Positions 49,975 through 60,375 of a DNA stretch of 64,000 nucleotides are shown one piece after another. Location of the stretch: contig JALHRQ010000001.1 in NCBI GenBank assembly GCA_022841375.1, positions 734,892-798,891 of the forward strand, given 5' to 3'. Position 1 is the stretch's first letter, and each line of letters begins with the position of its first letter. Below the pieces are notes generated by a model that was given only the letters and a program-made list of their open reading frames with translations, ran no database searches and was not told where the DNA came from. Source of the stretch: Burkholderiales bacterium. Lineage in GTDB: Bacteria; Pseudomonadota; Gammaproteobacteria; Burkholderiales; SG8-41. A program made the position numbers and the translations under genes.

Positions 49975-51345
49975 TTACGGTTTTGCATCGAGTTCCTGCT
50001 TGATGCCGAGCCGCTGGATCCGGTAGCGCAGCGCGCGAAACGAAATCCCCAAAACTTTCGCCGCAGCGGTCTGGTTGTAACGGGTGCGCTCGAGCGCATC
50101 GAGGATCGCCTTGCGCTCGATGGACTCCAGCCGCTCGGGCAGCGGCAGCCCCTCGACATCGGCATCCAGCTCCGGCGCGCGCTCATCGGTCAATTGCAGA
50201 TCGTCGACAGCAATCTCGTTGCCGCTGACCAGCGCCACTGCGCGTTCCAGAATATTTTCAAGTTCGCGCACGTTGCCGGGAAAATGATAAGCCTGCAGCA
50301 CCAGCTCGGCGGGCGGCGAAAGATGCAGCGACCTGCCGTCTGCAGCATGCCGGGCGAGAATCGCCTCGGCCAGCCGCGGAATGTCGTCGCGCAGCTCGCG
50401 CAATGACGGCATGCGCAGTTCGATCACATTGAGCCGATAGTAAAGATCCTGCCTGAAAGCGCCGCTTTTGACTTCGTCGGCAAGATGCCGATGCGTTGCG
50501 CTGATGATGCGCACATCAACAGGCTCCTCGCCGGTCGAACCGACTTTGCGCACGCGCTTTTCCTGGATCGCACGCAACAACTTGACCTGCATGGCCAGCG
50601 GCAGATCGCCCACCTCGTCGAGAAACAGCGTACCCCCGTTCGCGGCCTGGAAAAACCCGTCGTGATCGGCAACGGCGCCGGTGAAAGCCCCTTTGCGATG
50701 ACCGAAAAATTCAGATTCCATCAGGTTTTCCGGAATCGCGCCGCAGTTCACCGCGACAAACGGGCCGTCACGACGCGAACCGTTGATGTGAATCAGACGG
50801 GCAGCCAGTTCTTTGCCGGAGCCGGACTCGCCGCGGATCTGCACCGGCGCCTGGCTGCGCGCCAGCTTGTCGATCATCTGCCTGGCCTGAATGAGCGGCG
50901 GTGCATCGCCGATGAGACAGGGGGCGTCGGGCGAGCCCGGCGCTTCGGCGTCGGCACCACGACGATCCGAACCGGGGCGCGGCAATTTGAGAGCGGAACG
51001 AACCAGCGCGCGGAGCTGGTCCAGCGAAACGGGTTTGCCCAGATAATCGAAGGCGCCGGCTTTGAGCGCGGCAACCGCATTCTCGGCGCTGCCGTGTGCG
51101 GTGATCACCGCCACGGGCAGACTGGGATGGCTTTTGGTGATGTGTTCGACAATCGACAGTCCGTCGCCGTCCCCCAGACGCATATCCGTCAGGCAGAGCT
51201 CGAAGGTTTTGTGGCCGAGTAGTTCCATGGCTTCAGCCACACTGCCCGCGCAGTGCGGCTCCAGCCCCATCCGGATCAGCGTCATGCCGAGCAGCTCCCG
51301 GATATCGGCCTCATCATCCACCACCAGTACCTGACCGATTGCCAA
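49975..51345 (-). CDS. pilR: sigma54-dependent response regulator PilR
   Basis: 456 residues: receiver (1-120) with LCLTDMRLGDGDG (phosphoacceptor Asp), AAA+ domain (about 145-375) with Walker A GESGSGKE, ESEFFGHRKGAFTGAVADHDG containing the sigma54-contact GAFTGA, GGTLFLDEVGDL Walker B, and a C-terminal Fis-type HTH (YNQTAAAKVLGISFRALRYRIQRLG). In pseudomonads PilS-PilR activates pilin transcription with sigma54. Adjacent pilS (12-bp gap) makes the pair clear. No pilA is in the window. ATG at 51345. Confidence 0.95.
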   Translation of the reverse strand: MAIGQVLVVDDEADIRELLGMTLIRMGLEPHCAGSVAEAMELLGHKTFELCLTDMRLGDGDGLSIVEHITKSHPSLPVAVITAHGSAENAVAALKAGAFDYLGKPVSLDQLRALVRSALKLPRPGSDRRGADAEAPGSPDAPCLIGDAPPLIQARQMIDKLARSQAPVQIRGESGSGKELAARLIHINGSRRDGPFVAVNCGAIPENLMESEFFGHRKGAFTGAVADHDGFFQAANGGTLFLDEVGDLPLAMQVKLLRAIQEKRVRKVGSTGEEPVDVRIISATHRHLADEVKSGAFRQDLYYRLNVIELRMPSLRELRDDIPRLAEAILARHAADGRSLHLSPPAELVLQAYHFPGNVRELENILERAVALVSGNEIAVDDLQLTDERAPELDADVEGLPLPERLESIERKAILDALERTRYNQTAAAKVLGISFRALRYRIQRLGIKQELDAKP

Positions 51346-51357
51346 CGCTTTCCCCCT

Positions 51358-52968
51358 TCAACCCGCCGCGCAGGTCACGGCGAACCGCGCGCCGCCAGCC
51401 GCCTCGATATATTCAAGCATCGCGCCATTGGCTTCGCAAATTTCACGGGCCAGATGCAGCCCCAATCCGGTGCCGCCGGGATCTGTCGTAAAAAACGGCT
51501 CAAACAGTTTGGAGCGGGATTCGGACGGCACGCCGGCGCCATCATCAACCACATCCAATCTTACCGCATTGCTTCGCGCGGCACGGGCCACCTGCAAACG
51601 GATGCAACCCGGCCGGCGCGTCGAATGCCGCAATGCATTACGGCACAGATTCCACAGCACCTGGTTCAAATGATCGCGGTCGAACATGACATAGGGATCA
51701 ATCATCAGTTCCAGCTCGATCTCATTGCCCTCCAGCCGCTCGGTGGCGACGAATTGGGCAACGAACGCCTGCAGATAAGGCGCGAGCTTGAAGCGCTCGC
51801 GTTCAGCCCTCTCGCCCCTGTTCAAGGTCTGCACATCGTTGATCATGCGGTCCAGCCGCCGCGTGTTGTCGCGGATGATGGTGGTCAGCCTTTTGGCGCC
51901 GGCAGACACTTCCGGCTCCTCCTGCAGCAGTTCGGCGGCATGGCTGATGGCGCCCAGCGGATTGCGGATTTCGTGGGCGATATTCGCGGTCAATCGCCCG
52001 AGTGCGGCGAGCTTCATCTGCCGCGCCTCGGCCTGAATACGCGCCAGATCCTCGAGAAAAATCACCGCGCCGGCGCCGCGCCGCGCCGCAACCGGCACTA
52101 ACCTCGCTCGCAGGTTGGCGCCGATCTCGAAAACATCTGACTTATCAACGCCTTGCGAGTCGCGCAGCCATTTTTCAAACCGCTGGTGCAGCGCGGGCAG
52201 ATGATCCTTCAGGGCAATCACGCCTTCACCGCGCAGCCCTTCAATCATGCGATCAGCCGCTGAATTTGCCTGCCGCACGATACCCTCTCCGTCGACCACG
52301 ATCACGCCGTGCTCCATGTCCTGGATCACCAGCTGGTTGACCTGCGCCAGATTAGCCAGGTCAATTTCGCGCTGCGCCGCGAGTTGTTCACTGACCAGCG
52401 AACGCTTGGCGAGGGTATGTGCCAGCCAGGCCGTGGCAAAGTAGGCGATCGACAGCAGCCCGGCTTGCACATATTGCGCGCCGCTCTCGGAAAACCGCAG
52501 CACCTCATACGTATGTTCGAGCAGAATGCCGATCGTCGCGATCGCCGCGAAAAACAGCGTCAGCTGTCCGCGTGTGACGAGGCCTGCGGCGGCGAGTGAA
52601 GTCAGCAGCAACAGACCCAGGCCGCTTGCCAAGCCGCCGCTTGCATACATCAGCATGACGATAAAAGCGATGTCGCCGCCCACCTGGACCGCGAGCTGCA
52701 GGGTGAACTGTTGACGGGTGCTGATCAGCGCAAACATGGCCCCGCCGAATCCGGCGTAGGCGGCGGCTCCGATCAGGAACAAGTGCATGTCCCTGGAGCC
52801 GAACTGGAGCAATTCACCCCAGTAGGCCGCCGTGAGCAATAGCAGCAAAGCTGCGGCGGTACGATAGGCGTTGAACAGCTGCAGCGACTGCCAATAGGCG
52901 TCGGGAGTCGGCCTTGTATCCGGCGCGCCCGGCGCGTCGGGCATCACGGCTTTGACCTCAGTCCCCAT
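51358..52968 (-). CDS. pilS: sensor histidine kinase PilS
   Basis: 536 residues. Six membrane segments occupy residues about 35-195, then a PAS-like region (MEHGVIVVDGEGIVRQANSAADRMI), HisKA with TANIAHEIRNPLGAISHAAELL (phosphoacceptor His), and HATPase (VLWNLCRNALRHSTR, DVVDDGAGVP, DPGGTGLGLHLAREI). Senses the pilin pool or membrane signals in known systems. Upstream of pilR by 12 bp, downstream of the PP0621-like gene by 8 bp, one operon. Confidence 0.95.
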   Translation of the reverse strand: MGTEVKAVMPDAPGAPDTRPTPDAYWQSLQLFNAYRTAAALLLLLTAAYWGELLQFGSRDMHLFLIGAAAYAGFGGAMFALISTRQQFTLQLAVQVGGDIAFIVMLMYASGGLASGLGLLLLTSLAAAGLVTRGQLTLFFAAIATIGILLEHTYEVLRFSESGAQYVQAGLLSIAYFATAWLAHTLAKRSLVSEQLAAQREIDLANLAQVNQLVIQDMEHGVIVVDGEGIVRQANSAADRMIEGLRGEGVIALKDHLPALHQRFEKWLRDSQGVDKSDVFEIGANLRARLVPVAARRGAGAVIFLEDLARIQAEARQMKLAALGRLTANIAHEIRNPLGAISHAAELLQEEPEVSAGAKRLTTIIRDNTRRLDRMINDVQTLNRGERAERERFKLAPYLQAFVAQFVATERLEGNEIELELMIDPYVMFDRDHLNQVLWNLCRNALRHSTRRPGCIRLQVARAARSNAVRLDVVDDGAGVPSESRSKLFEPFFTTDPGGTGLGLHLAREICEANGAMLEYIEAAGGARFAVTCAAG

Positions 52969-52976
52969 GCAGTCTC

Positions 52977-53207
52977 TCAGCGAGGCTGGCGAAAATCGCG
53001 CTGATGCTGGTCCGAACAGAAATACTGTTGTTCGGACATCACGCTTTCACCCCGCGGCAGGTGCACGCCGCAATGCTTGCAACGCACCATATCTTCGGCA
53101 CCCGGCGGGGCCGGCGTCGCATCTTTGTCGTTGGAACGCTTGCGCACGCCGCGCACCAGCCAGAGTACGGCGGCAAACACAATGACGAGCAGCACAATCT
53201 TGGACAT
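52977..53207 (-). CDS. PP0621-family small membrane/zinc-ribbon protein
   Basis: 76 residues: N-terminal membrane helix MSKIVLLVIVFAAVLWLVRGV, then a short linker and MVRCKHCGVHLPRGESVMSEQQYFCSDQHQRDF with four metal-ligand-like residues (CxxC ... C ... H). Matches the PP0621 family found just before pilS in this position in betaproteobacteria. Function unknown; orientation suggests a cytoplasmic zinc ribbon. Confidence 0.9.
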   Translation of the reverse strand: MSKIVLLVIVFAAVLWLVRGVRKRSNDKDATPAPPGAEDMVRCKHCGVHLPRGESVMSEQQYFCSDQHQRDFRQPR

Positions 53208-53579
53208 TCAGACTCCCACGCAGAATCAGCCCGTAGCGCGGGTCGTCCCCGTAATTTTTCAGGTATGAGCCTGCTCCGGGGTCGACGGCCAACGCTACAA
53301 GAAACCGCGAAACCAGATTGTAGCCGTCTATAGTCGCCGACAACTCGACGATTTAGCGTTTGTTGAAGTGCCCATGCAAGGTATCAAAACGGCATTGGGC
53401 ACATGAACTTCCCGGCGCATTAAATCAGTGGGATCCAGCGCCGTACGCTGTGCCCGGTCAGCGCGGGCGAGTTAAAACGAGCCATCTCGTTTCTTCGCCG
53501 ATGAATGTAGGTTACGTTACATCTGAAGGGGGCGTGGGCCGTCACGGTCGGTACCTTGGCAACGGCATACAGAAAATCC
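53208..53579. other. intergenic region with one hairpin
   Basis: 372 bp between the PP0621-like gene and tRNA-Pro. Contains an inverted repeat GTGCCCATGC ... GCATTGGGCAC (53368-53402) without a U-run. No gene seen. Confidence 0.5.
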
Positions 53580-53656
<77 letters not shown>

Positions 53657-53698
53657 AATGGCACAAACACGAAGGGCACGTTGCGCGTGCCCTTGAGT

Positions 53699-54667
53699 TC
53701 AATGCGATCGCGTTACCGCGAACGAGGTCAATTGTATCAAAGAATCACGATACTGCGTGGCCGGAATCACCTCCAGCGCCGCGCGCGCCGCACCCGCCTC
53801 GATTTCGGCCTGCTGGCGGGTGTAATCCAGCGCTCCGGAACGGTGTATCGCCGCGAGCACACCTTTCAGTTCGGCCAACCCCCCGGATGACACCGCATGA
53901 CGCACCAGCGCAGCCTCCGCCGCAGTGCCATTGCGCATGACGTAAATCAGAGGCAATGTCGACTTGCCCTCGGCCAAGTCATCACCGATGTTTTTGCCGA
54001 TTACGCCGGCCTCGCCTGAATAATCGAGCGCGTCGTCAATCAACTGGAAGGCGGTCCCCAGATGACTGCCGTAAGCGGCCATCGCCTGTTCGACTTCGGG
54101 TGCGGCGCCGGCCAGAATCGCGCCGAGCCGCCCTGCGGCCTCGAACAACTTGGCCGTTTTATAGCGTATGACCTGCAGGTAGCTCTCTTCATCGATATCG
54201 GCATTGCGACAGTTCATCAACTGCAGCACCTCCCCCTCGGCGATAATGTTGGTGGCATCTGCCAGCACCTGCAGCACGCGCATGTCGCCGACGTTCACCA
54301 TCATCTGGAACGCCCGCGAATAGACAAAGTCGCCAACCAGCACCGACGCGGCGTTTCCGAACAGGGTGTTGGCGGTGGGCTGACCGCGGCGCAGCGCCGA
54401 TTCATCAACAACATCATCATGCAGCAGCGTTGCGGTATGGATGAATTCGACCACGGCGGCCAGGGTATGGTGGGCGGTTCCGCGATAGCCAAGGGCGCCC
54501 GCCGAGAGCAATACCAGCGCCGGACGCAGCCGTTTGCCGCCGCCGCCGATGATGTACTCGGCAACCTGGCGGATCAGCACCACATCGGAATGCAATTGGT
54601 CGCGGATTACCCGGTCCACCGCCTGCATGTCGGCGGCGAGCAGTTTTTGAAGTTGGTCTAGGGCCAC
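53699..54667 (-). CDS. ispB: octaprenyl-diphosphate synthase
   Basis: 322 residues, all-helical trans-prenyltransferase. First Asp-rich motif LLHDDVVDESALRRGQPT and second QLIDDALDYSG, with GGGGKRLRPALVLLSAGALGY upstream. Makes the C40 side chain of ubiquinone or menaquinone from IPP and FPP; the chain length of eight is assumed from homology. Divergent from rplU with about 200 bp between. Confidence 0.96.
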   Translation of the reverse strand: MALDQLQKLLAADMQAVDRVIRDQLHSDVVLIRQVAEYIIGGGGKRLRPALVLLSAGALGYRGTAHHTLAAVVEFIHTATLLHDDVVDESALRRGQPTANTLFGNAASVLVGDFVYSRAFQMMVNVGDMRVLQVLADATNIIAEGEVLQLMNCRNADIDEESYLQVIRYKTAKLFEAAGRLGAILAGAAPEVEQAMAAYGSHLGTAFQLIDDALDYSGEAGVIGKNIGDDLAEGKSTLPLIYVMRNGTAAEAALVRHAVSSGGLAELKGVLAAIHRSGALDYTRQQAEIEAGAARAALEVIPATQYRDSLIQLTSFAVTRSH

Positions 54668-54802
54668 TGGAGGGGGAAAAAGCGGGATGATAACAATAAC
54701 GCGGGTGGCCAGCGCGTTGACCCGAACCCGGCCACACCCGCCATTATCGCCAACTATCTGATTTTTAGGCAGTATCCACCTTGGCCTGGGTGTAGAGATA
54801 TT

Positions 54803-54831
54803 TTGACTGGACCCTTGGAGGCTTGTATAAT
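54803..54831 (+). promoter_or_regulatory. sigma70 promoter of rplU-rpmA
   Basis: TTGACT (54803-54808), 17-bp spacer, TATAAT (54826-54831): a near-consensus strong promoter 37 bp before the rplU start, as expected for a ribosomal protein operon. Confidence 0.9.
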
Positions 54832-54867
54832 TCGCGGTTTTCCGTGGTTCGAGTTGAGGGGTTTCCC

Positions 54868-55179
54868 ATGTATGCGGTAGTCAAGACCGGCGGCAAACAG
54901 TATCGCGTGAGCGCTGGCACCAAAATCAAAGTCGAGCAACTAACGGCCGATGTCGGGTCCGAAGTCACCCTGGATCAGGTCCTGATGATTGCCGAGGACG
55001 GCAACGTCAAACTGGGTGCACCGCTGGTGGCGGGTGCAGCCGTCAAGGCCAAGGTTCTGTCGCAGGGTCGTGGCGACAAGGTGCGCATTTACAAAATGCG
55101 CCGGCGTAAACACTATCGCAAGTCCCAGGGGCATCGGCAGAATTTCACCGAGCTCGAAATCACGGGCATTGCAGGTTAA
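54868..55179 (+). CDS. rplU: 50S ribosomal protein L21
   Basis: 103 residues from ATG at 54868 (GAGGGG just upstream; the frame to 54823 would contain the promoter). Opens [25 protein letters not shown], and [24 protein letters not shown] is the rRNA-binding C-terminal signature. Binds 23S rRNA. In operon with rpmA (14-bp gap). Confidence 0.99.
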   Translation: MYAVVKTGGKQYRVSAGTKIKVEQLTADVGSEVTLDQVLMIAEDGNVKLGAPLVAGAAVKAKVLSQGRGDKVRIYKMRRRKHYRKSQGHRQNFTELEITGIAG

Positions 55180-55193
55180 GGAGAGCACATCTC

Positions 55194-55451
55194 ATGGCAC
55201 ATAAAAAAGCAGGCGGCAGCTCCCGCAACGGCCGCGATTCGGAATCCAAGCGACTGGGCGTCAAACGCTTCGGTGGCGAACTGATCCCCGCCGGCAGCAT
55301 TATCATCCGTCAGCGCGGCACCCGCGTGCACCCCGGTGAAAACGTCGGTATGGGCCGCGATCACACGCTGTTCGCCAAAGTGGACGGACGCGTGCAATTT
55401 GCGACCAAGGGCCCGCAGCAGCGCCATACGGTGAGTGTCGTTCCCGCCTGA
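55194..55451 (+). CDS. rpmA: 50S ribosomal protein L27
   Basis: 85 residues: [29 protein letters not shown], the family opening without an N-terminal cleavage extension. Its N-terminus reaches the peptidyl-transferase centre. GGAGAGCACATCTC precedes ATG. Followed by an intrinsic terminator before obgE. Confidence 0.99.
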   Translation: MAHKKAGGSSRNGRDSESKRLGVKRFGGELIPAGSIIIRQRGTRVHPGENVGMGRDHTLFAKVDGRVQFATKGPQQRHTVSVVPA

Positions 55452-55469
55452 TTGGATAGCACGCTGTAG

Positions 55470-55502
55470 AAAAGGCCCTGTTGAACGACAGGGCCTTTTT
55501 CA
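55470..55502 (+). terminator. intrinsic terminator after rpmA
   Basis: AAAGGCCCTG ... CAGGGCCTTT (10-bp stem, 8-nt loop TTGAACGA) with TTTTTC after it. Probably attenuates read-through from the ribosomal operon into obgE, whose start is 12 bp further. Confidence 0.9.
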
Positions 55503-55514
55503 TTTGAGGAAGCC

Positions 55515-56576
55515 ATGAAATTCATCGACGAAGCACGAATTGAAGTGCACGCCGGCAAAGGCGGCGACGGCGTTGCAAGTTTCCGTCGTGAAAAATTCGT
55601 GCCGCGCGGCGGCCCGGATGGGGGCGACGGCGGCCGCGGTGGCACCATCTTTGCGATCGCCGACCGCAACATCAACACCCTGATCGATTACCGTTACGCA
55701 CGCATCCACCGCGCAAAAAACGGCCAGAAAGGCATGGGGTCCGACTGCTACGGCCGCGCCGCAGCTGACATCGAATTGCGCATGCCGGTCGGCACCGTGG
55801 TCAGCGACGCCGAAACCGGCGAAATCCTGTTTGACCTGGCGCATGACGGGGAGCGGGTCACCCTGGCGCAGGGTGGACAAGGCGGATTGGGCAACCTGCA
55901 CTTCAAATCCAGCACCAACCGCGCGCCGCGACAATTCACGGTCGGTGAGCCCGGCGTTTCGCGGTATCTGCAACTTGAACTCAAAGTGCTTGCTGACGTC
56001 GGGCTGCTGGGCATGCCCAACGCCGGCAAATCAACGCTGATCCGCGCGATATCGGCTGCACGGCCGAAAGTCGCCGACTATCCGTTTACGACGCTGCAGC
56101 CCAACCTCGGCGTGGTTCGCGCCGACGAAAACCGCAGCTTTGTCGTCGCCGACATACCGGGACTGATCGAAGGTGCCGCGGAAGGCGCAGGACTGGGACA
56201 CCAGTTCCTGCGCCATCTGGCGCGCACCAAGCTGCTGCTGCACGTGATTGATGTCGCGCCGCCCGACCCGGATGCCGATATCGTGGGTGACGCCAAGGCG
56301 CTGGTGAGCGAATTGCGCAAGTATGATGAAACCCTGTACCGCAAGCCGCGCTGGCTGGTGTTCAACAAGCTCGACCTGGTTCCCGAAAACGAACGCGAAA
56401 AACTGGTGCAATCGCTGCTGAAAAAACTGGGCGCCAAACGCAGACACTTTGCGATCGCCGCAATCAACGGCGACGGTTGCAAACCCCTGGTCTTTGCCGC
56501 GATGGAACATCTGGAGCAGGCTCAGAAAGAGCCGCAAAAGACGGCGCGGAAAAAAGCGGTCAAGGCGGAAGCATGA
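55515..56576 (+). CDS. obgE: Obg family GTPase ObgE
   Basis: 353 residues. The glycine-rich Obg fold (1-158; [38 protein letters not shown]) is followed by the G domain: G1 [18 protein letters not shown]3 [24 protein letters not shown]4 NKLDLV. C-terminal tail is lysine-rich and short; no separate OCT domain. Acts in 50S assembly and stress/ppGpp response. Overlaps proB by 4 nt. Start ATG 55515 with TTGAGGAAGCC. Confidence 0.98.
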   Translation: MKFIDEARIEVHAGKGGDGVASFRREKFVPRGGPDGGDGGRGGTIFAIADRNINTLIDYRYARIHRAKNGQKGMGSDCYGRAAADIELRMPVGTVVSDAETGEILFDLAHDGERVTLAQGGQGGLGNLHFKSSTNRAPRQFTVGEPGVSRYLQLELKVLADVGLLGMPNAGKSTLIRAISAARPKVADYPFTTLQPNLGVVRADENRSFVVADIPGLIEGAAEGAGLGHQFLRHLARTKLLLHVIDVAPPDPDADIVGDAKALVSELRKYDETLYRKPRWLVFNKLDLVPENEREKLVQSLLKKLGAKRRHFAIAAINGDGCKPLVFAAMEHLEQAQKEPQKTARKKAVKAEA

Positions 56577-57703
56577 ACGGCTCTGCCCAATCGGTGATTC
56601 ACAAGGCCAGGCGGCTGGTGGTCAAGGTCGGCAGCGCACTGGTCACCAACTCCGGGCTGGGGCTCGACCATGCCGCGCTCACCGGCTGGGCGGAGCAGAT
56701 CGCCCACCTGCGCCACGACGGTCGTGAAGTCGTGCTGGTTTCCAGCGGCGCCATCGCTGAGGGCATGCAGCGGCTGGGTTGGTCGCAGCGCCCGAATGCG
56801 CTGCATGAACTGCAGGCAGCCGCTGCAGTTGGCCAGATGGGCATGGTGCAGGTCTATGAATCCTGTTTCCGCAGTCACGGCCTTCTGGCATCGCAGATCC
56901 TGCTGACCCATGAGGACCTCGCCGACCGCAAACGTTATCTCAATGCGCGCTCGACGCTGCGCACCCTTCTTGATCTCGGCGTGATCCCGGTGATCAATGA
57001 AAATGACACCGTGGCGATCGATGAGATCCGATTTGGCGACAACGACACGCTTGGCGCGCTGGTCACCAATCTGATCGAGGCTGATGCACTGATCATCCTC
57101 ACCGACCAGCAAGGCCTGTACAGCGCGGATCCGCGCAAGGACCCGGCCGCAACACTCGTCGCCGAGGGCGTGGCCGGCGATCCTTTCCTCGAAACCATCG
57201 CCGGCTCCACCGGCAGCGCGCTTGCCCGCGGCGGCATGCTGACCAAGATCCTTGCGGCAAAACGCGCGGCACGCAGCGGCGCGCACACAGTCATCGCTTC
57301 CGGTCACGAAAAAAACGTGCTGCTGCGCCTCGCCAGTGGCGAACGCGTCGGCACCCAGTTGCTGGCCGGCCAGGCCACGGTCGCCGCGCGCAAACAATGG
57401 CTGGCCGATCACCTGCAGGTGCGCGGTCGGGTCACGCTGGACGCTGGCGCGGTCAGAGCATTACTGATCGATGGCAAAAGCCTGCTGCCGGTCGGGGTCT
57501 GTGACGCCTCCGGTGATTTTGAACGCGGTGAAGTGGTCAGTTGCATGGATGACAGTGGGCGCGAGATTGCCCGCGGGCTCATAAACTACAGTTTTGCCGA
57601 TACCACGCGCATCTTGCGCACACCGTCAAACCAGATCGAAGCCAAGCTCGGGTATGTCGATGAACCGGAGTTGATACACCGCGACAATCTGGTGCTGCTG
57701 TAG
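56573..57703 (+). CDS. proB: glutamate 5-kinase
   Basis: 376 residues from ATG at 56573, which overlaps the obgE stop (ATGA). First enzyme of proline synthesis. AAK kinase domain (1-260; [57 protein letters not shown], and [14 protein letters not shown]-like [17 protein letters not shown]) and a C-terminal PUA domain ([27 protein letters not shown]) as in full-length ProB. The longer frame from 56477 lies inside obgE. Feedback-inhibited by proline in known enzymes. Confidence 0.97.
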   Translation: MNGSAQSVIHKARRLVVKVGSALVTNSGLGLDHAALTGWAEQIAHLRHDGREVVLVSSGAIAEGMQRLGWSQRPNALHELQAAAAVGQMGMVQVYESCFRSHGLLASQILLTHEDLADRKRYLNARSTLRTLLDLGVIPVINENDTVAIDEIRFGDNDTLGALVTNLIEADALIILTDQQGLYSADPRKDPAATLVAEGVAGDPFLETIAGSTGSALARGGMLTKILAAKRAARSGAHTVIASGHEKNVLLRLASGERVGTQLLAGQATVAARKQWLADHLQVRGRVTLDAGAVRALLIDGKSLLPVGVCDASGDFERGEVVSCMDDSGREIARGLINYSFADTTRILRTPSNQIEAKLGYVDEPELIHRDNLVLL

Positions 57704-57718
57704 CCCGACAACAGGCGC

Positions 57719-58261
57719 TCAGTCGCTGACCACAGCCTTCTGGGGCCCTGCGCGCAAAGCGCGTACGATCTGCTCCGCCGACTCAACCATGATTTTTCCG
57801 CGACACATGAATTCACGGTAAAGCGTGATGTGGTGGGCCGTGGATTCCTTGAAATCAATGGGGCGCCACTGCGCATTGCGGGCGCGGACCCAGGACTTGT
57901 CACCGCGACCTATGGCGTAATACTTCTGCTCGCGCGACTCGCAGCGCATGCCTTCGAAAGAGATATTGGTGGCCCCGCCCGAAGCCTTGATGATCATCGT
58001 GTAACGAACCACGCCGTCACCCCCGGTTGAAACGGACTTGCCGTCAACAAAATAGCGGTGCGCAGATACCGCACCGACGTTCAGGGGTATCAGGTTTTCA
58101 TCAGCGGGATAAGGCGGGAGCTGGGCCTGCATTTCGGACCACGGGGTGATCTCGCGGTCATAGGTATAGTCCCATCCTTCCCACTGCGTTTGCGCGATGG
58201 CTGCCGCACAAAACAGCGAAAACGCCGCGCCGGCAAACCATTGAATGAGTCTTCCTTGCAT
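57719..58261 (-). CDS. CNP1-like secreted protein
   Basis: 180 residues from ATG at 58261 with signal peptide (RLIQWFAGAAFSLFCAAAIAQ, cleavage after AQ or AIA). CNP1-like family: DYTYDREITPWSEMQAQLPPYP, SFEGMRCESREQKYYAIGRGD, and YREFMCRGKIM with two likely disulfide cysteines (CESR and MCRG). Periplasmic; function unknown. Named from a meningococcal/cryptic neisserial protein. Convergent with proB, 15 bp between stops. Confidence 0.92.
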   Translation of the reverse strand: MQGRLIQWFAGAAFSLFCAAAIAQTQWEGWDYTYDREITPWSEMQAQLPPYPADENLIPLNVGAVSAHRYFVDGKSVSTGGDGVVRYTMIIKASGGATNISFEGMRCESREQKYYAIGRGDKSWVRARNAQWRPIDFKESTAHHITLYREFMCRGKIMVESAEQIVRALRAGPQKAVVSD

Positions 58262-58328
58262 GCCGCCGATTCTACCCTCTATGCAGACCGCGGCGCGACT
58301 GCCGCGGCCAGCTGCCGGTGTGCGCAAA

Positions 58329-58913
58329 TCAGGCGAGATCGGCCATCAATGAGGCGCGCATGGCGTCGTCAACCTGCGGCACCTCTGCGGAATAATTGGC
58401 GTGATCGACGCCCATTGCCAAAGCTGCTCCGCTGCGCAGTGCCGAGACCATGGGCGCGGACAGTTCGAAACGCAGGAAATGCACCGAAGAGGTTTTCTGC
58501 TCGTTCTCGCGCTCAAGATCCTCGTCAGCAATCGCATGGACACGATCGCATCCGGCCACCTGCACCCAGACCCTGTCTTCGACACCGATCAACTGAGACA
58601 GCTTGCTGCGCCGCTCGATCTCATCGGGATATTCGATCAACATCGTCGCCTTCCAGTTGCTGCCGTCAGGCACCAGCGGATTGTAGGCGCCGAGTTCGTC
58701 GAGAATGCCTTCTTGCTCGAATATCCGCTCCACCCGCAGCATCTCTTGCACCTGGTAACGGATAGTCAACTCATCTTCAAAAATCAGCGTAATGTTGGCG
58801 CCCAGCGGCTGCGTGCGGTTCTTCTTGTGCGCGATGACTTTTGCGCGGAAATCGGGCCGCGTCTTGGCATAGACTTCGAGCGGCATCAGGGTATCGGGGG
58901 ATATTTGCGGCAT
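58329..58913 (-). CDS. DUF3501-family protein
   Basis: 194 residues from ATG at 58913. ISPDTLMPLEVYAKTRPDFRAKVIAHKKNRTQPLGANITLIFEDELTIRYQVQEMLRVERIFE is the DUF3501 signature; WKATMLIEYPDEIERRSKLSQLIGVEDRVWVQV follows. Soluble, no cysteine-rich motif. Regularly next to rubrerythrin and a heterodisulfide-reductase-like gene. A GTG at 58925 overlaps the stop of the Fe-S gene by 3-4 nt and is an alternative start. Confidence 0.92.
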   Translation of the reverse strand: MPQISPDTLMPLEVYAKTRPDFRAKVIAHKKNRTQPLGANITLIFEDELTIRYQVQEMLRVERIFEQEGILDELGAYNPLVPDGSNWKATMLIEYPDEIERRSKLSQLIGVEDRVWVQVAGCDRVHAIADEDLERENEQKTSSVHFLRFELSAPMVSALRSGAALAMGVDHANYSAEVPQVDDAMRASLMADLA

Positions 58914-58921
58914 GGTCGTTC

Positions 58922-60292
58922 TCACAGTCCGTAAGCAATGCGTATCAGGGTAATGGGGTGTTGTTTCTGCGCGCTGCGGCCCGCTTCACTTTTACCTGTT
59001 TCACTGTCACCCGCTTTACTTTCAACAATACCCTGCTGAATATGGCGTCCGGCAATCGCACAGTCGGAGCTGATGTAATCGGGCTCGGCGTCAGCCATCA
59101 GGCGAAACACCGGGCGTCCGATTTTCATCGATTGTTCGAAATACTCGCTTTTCACGCCCCAGGTGCCGTCGTGCCCGGCGCAGCGCTCGACGGTGGTGAC
59201 CTTGGTGTCAGGCACCATCTCCAATAGTTCGCGGGTCTTCTGCCCCATGTTCTGCACGCGCAGATGGCAGGGAATGTGGTACGACACCTTGCCCAGCGGC
59301 TGTTTGAATTCCTTTTTCAGCAAGCCGTCCTTGTGCCGCAGCACCAGATATTCAAACGGATCGTACATGGCTGCAGCGACAGCTTTGACATCGGCGTCCT
59401 CCGGGAACATCAGTGGCAGTTCCTGCTTGAACATCAGCGTGCACGACGGAACGGCGCTGAGGATCGCGTAGCCTTCACGTGCCAGCTTCGCCAGCACCCG
59501 AAAGTTGAGCTCCTTGTTGCGCTGGACGGCTTCAAGATCACCAAGCTCCAGTTTGGGCATGCCGCAGCAGGCCTCCTTCTCGACGACGACCGACGGCACT
59601 TCGTTGTGGGCGAGGATCTTCAGCAGATCGTGGCCGATGCCCGGCTCGTTGTAGTTCACATAACAGGTTGAGAAAATCGCGACCTTGCCCGGCGTCTGCT
59701 GACCGTCCCTGACCGGAAATGAAGCGTCCGGTTTAGCGGTCGAACGGAATTTTGCGCTGTCGTACTCGGGCAGAACGCGGTCCTGATGAATACCCAACAT
59801 GCTGTCCATGACCTTGCGCACCGGCGCGGTCTTGTTGGCGGCATTCACCATCTGCACTACCACCGGAATCGAAGCCAGCTTGCCCAGCGCATCGGTACTA
59901 GAGAGCAGCTTGTCGCGGAAGCTGACTTCGCCCTTGCGGAACTTCACCGCCTTGGCGCGCAGCATCAGGTGCGGGAAATCGAGATTCCATTCGTGCGGCG
60001 GCACGTACGGACATTTGGTCATGTAACACATGTCGCAGAGATAGCAGCGATCAATGACTTCCCAGTAGTCTTTCTTGGGAATGCCGTCGACTTCCAGCGT
60101 CGGGCTCTCGTCGACCAGGTCAAACAGCTTGGGAAATGCCGTGCACAGGTTTACGCAACGACGACAGCCGTGGCAAATGTCGAAAACGCGCTCGAGCTCG
60201 TGGTTGAGCTTGTCTTCGTTGTAGAAATCCGCGGATTTCCAGTCCAGCGGATGTCGGGTCGGAGCCTCGAGGCTACCTTCGCGTGCAGTCAT
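58922..60292 (-). CDS. heterodisulfide reductase-like Fe-S protein (GlpC/HdrD type)
   Basis: 456 residues. Two 4Fe-4S clusters: Cys40, 43, 46, 50 ([11 protein letters not shown]) and Cys83, 86, 89, 94 ([12 protein letters not shown]). The C-terminal part has two CCG-type domains ([61 protein letters not shown]). Such proteins pass electrons between a quinone or ferredoxin and a thiol or flavin partner. Middle gene of the rubrerythrin operon (83 bp upstream, DUF3501 downstream). Cytoplasmic. Function in peroxide defence is inferred. Confidence 0.94.
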   Translation of the reverse strand: MTAREGSLEAPTRHPLDWKSADFYNEDKLNHELERVFDICHGCRRCVNLCTAFPKLFDLVDESPTLEVDGIPKKDYWEVIDRCYLCDMCYMTKCPYVPPHEWNLDFPHLMLRAKAVKFRKGEVSFRDKLLSSTDALGKLASIPVVVQMVNAANKTAPVRKVMDSMLGIHQDRVLPEYDSAKFRSTAKPDASFPVRDGQQTPGKVAIFSTCYVNYNEPGIGHDLLKILAHNEVPSVVVEKEACCGMPKLELGDLEAVQRNKELNFRVLAKLAREGYAILSAVPSCTLMFKQELPLMFPEDADVKAVAAAMYDPFEYLVLRHKDGLLKKEFKQPLGKVSYHIPCHLRVQNMGQKTRELLEMVPDTKVTTVERCAGHDGTWGVKSEYFEQSMKIGRPVFRLMADAEPDYISSDCAIAGRHIQQGIVESKAGDSETGKSEAGRSAQKQHPITLIRIAYGL

Positions 60293-60375
60293 TGTCGGAT
60301 GTCATGCTTAAAGAGGTGTACGGAAAAGAAAGAGGCGCCGATGCGCCCCTTTCTCCACTGGATCCTGGATACGGA

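Noticed and set aside
53368-53402. hairpin as terminator or small RNA
   Set aside because: No U-run and no promoter seen; listed only as an inverted repeat.
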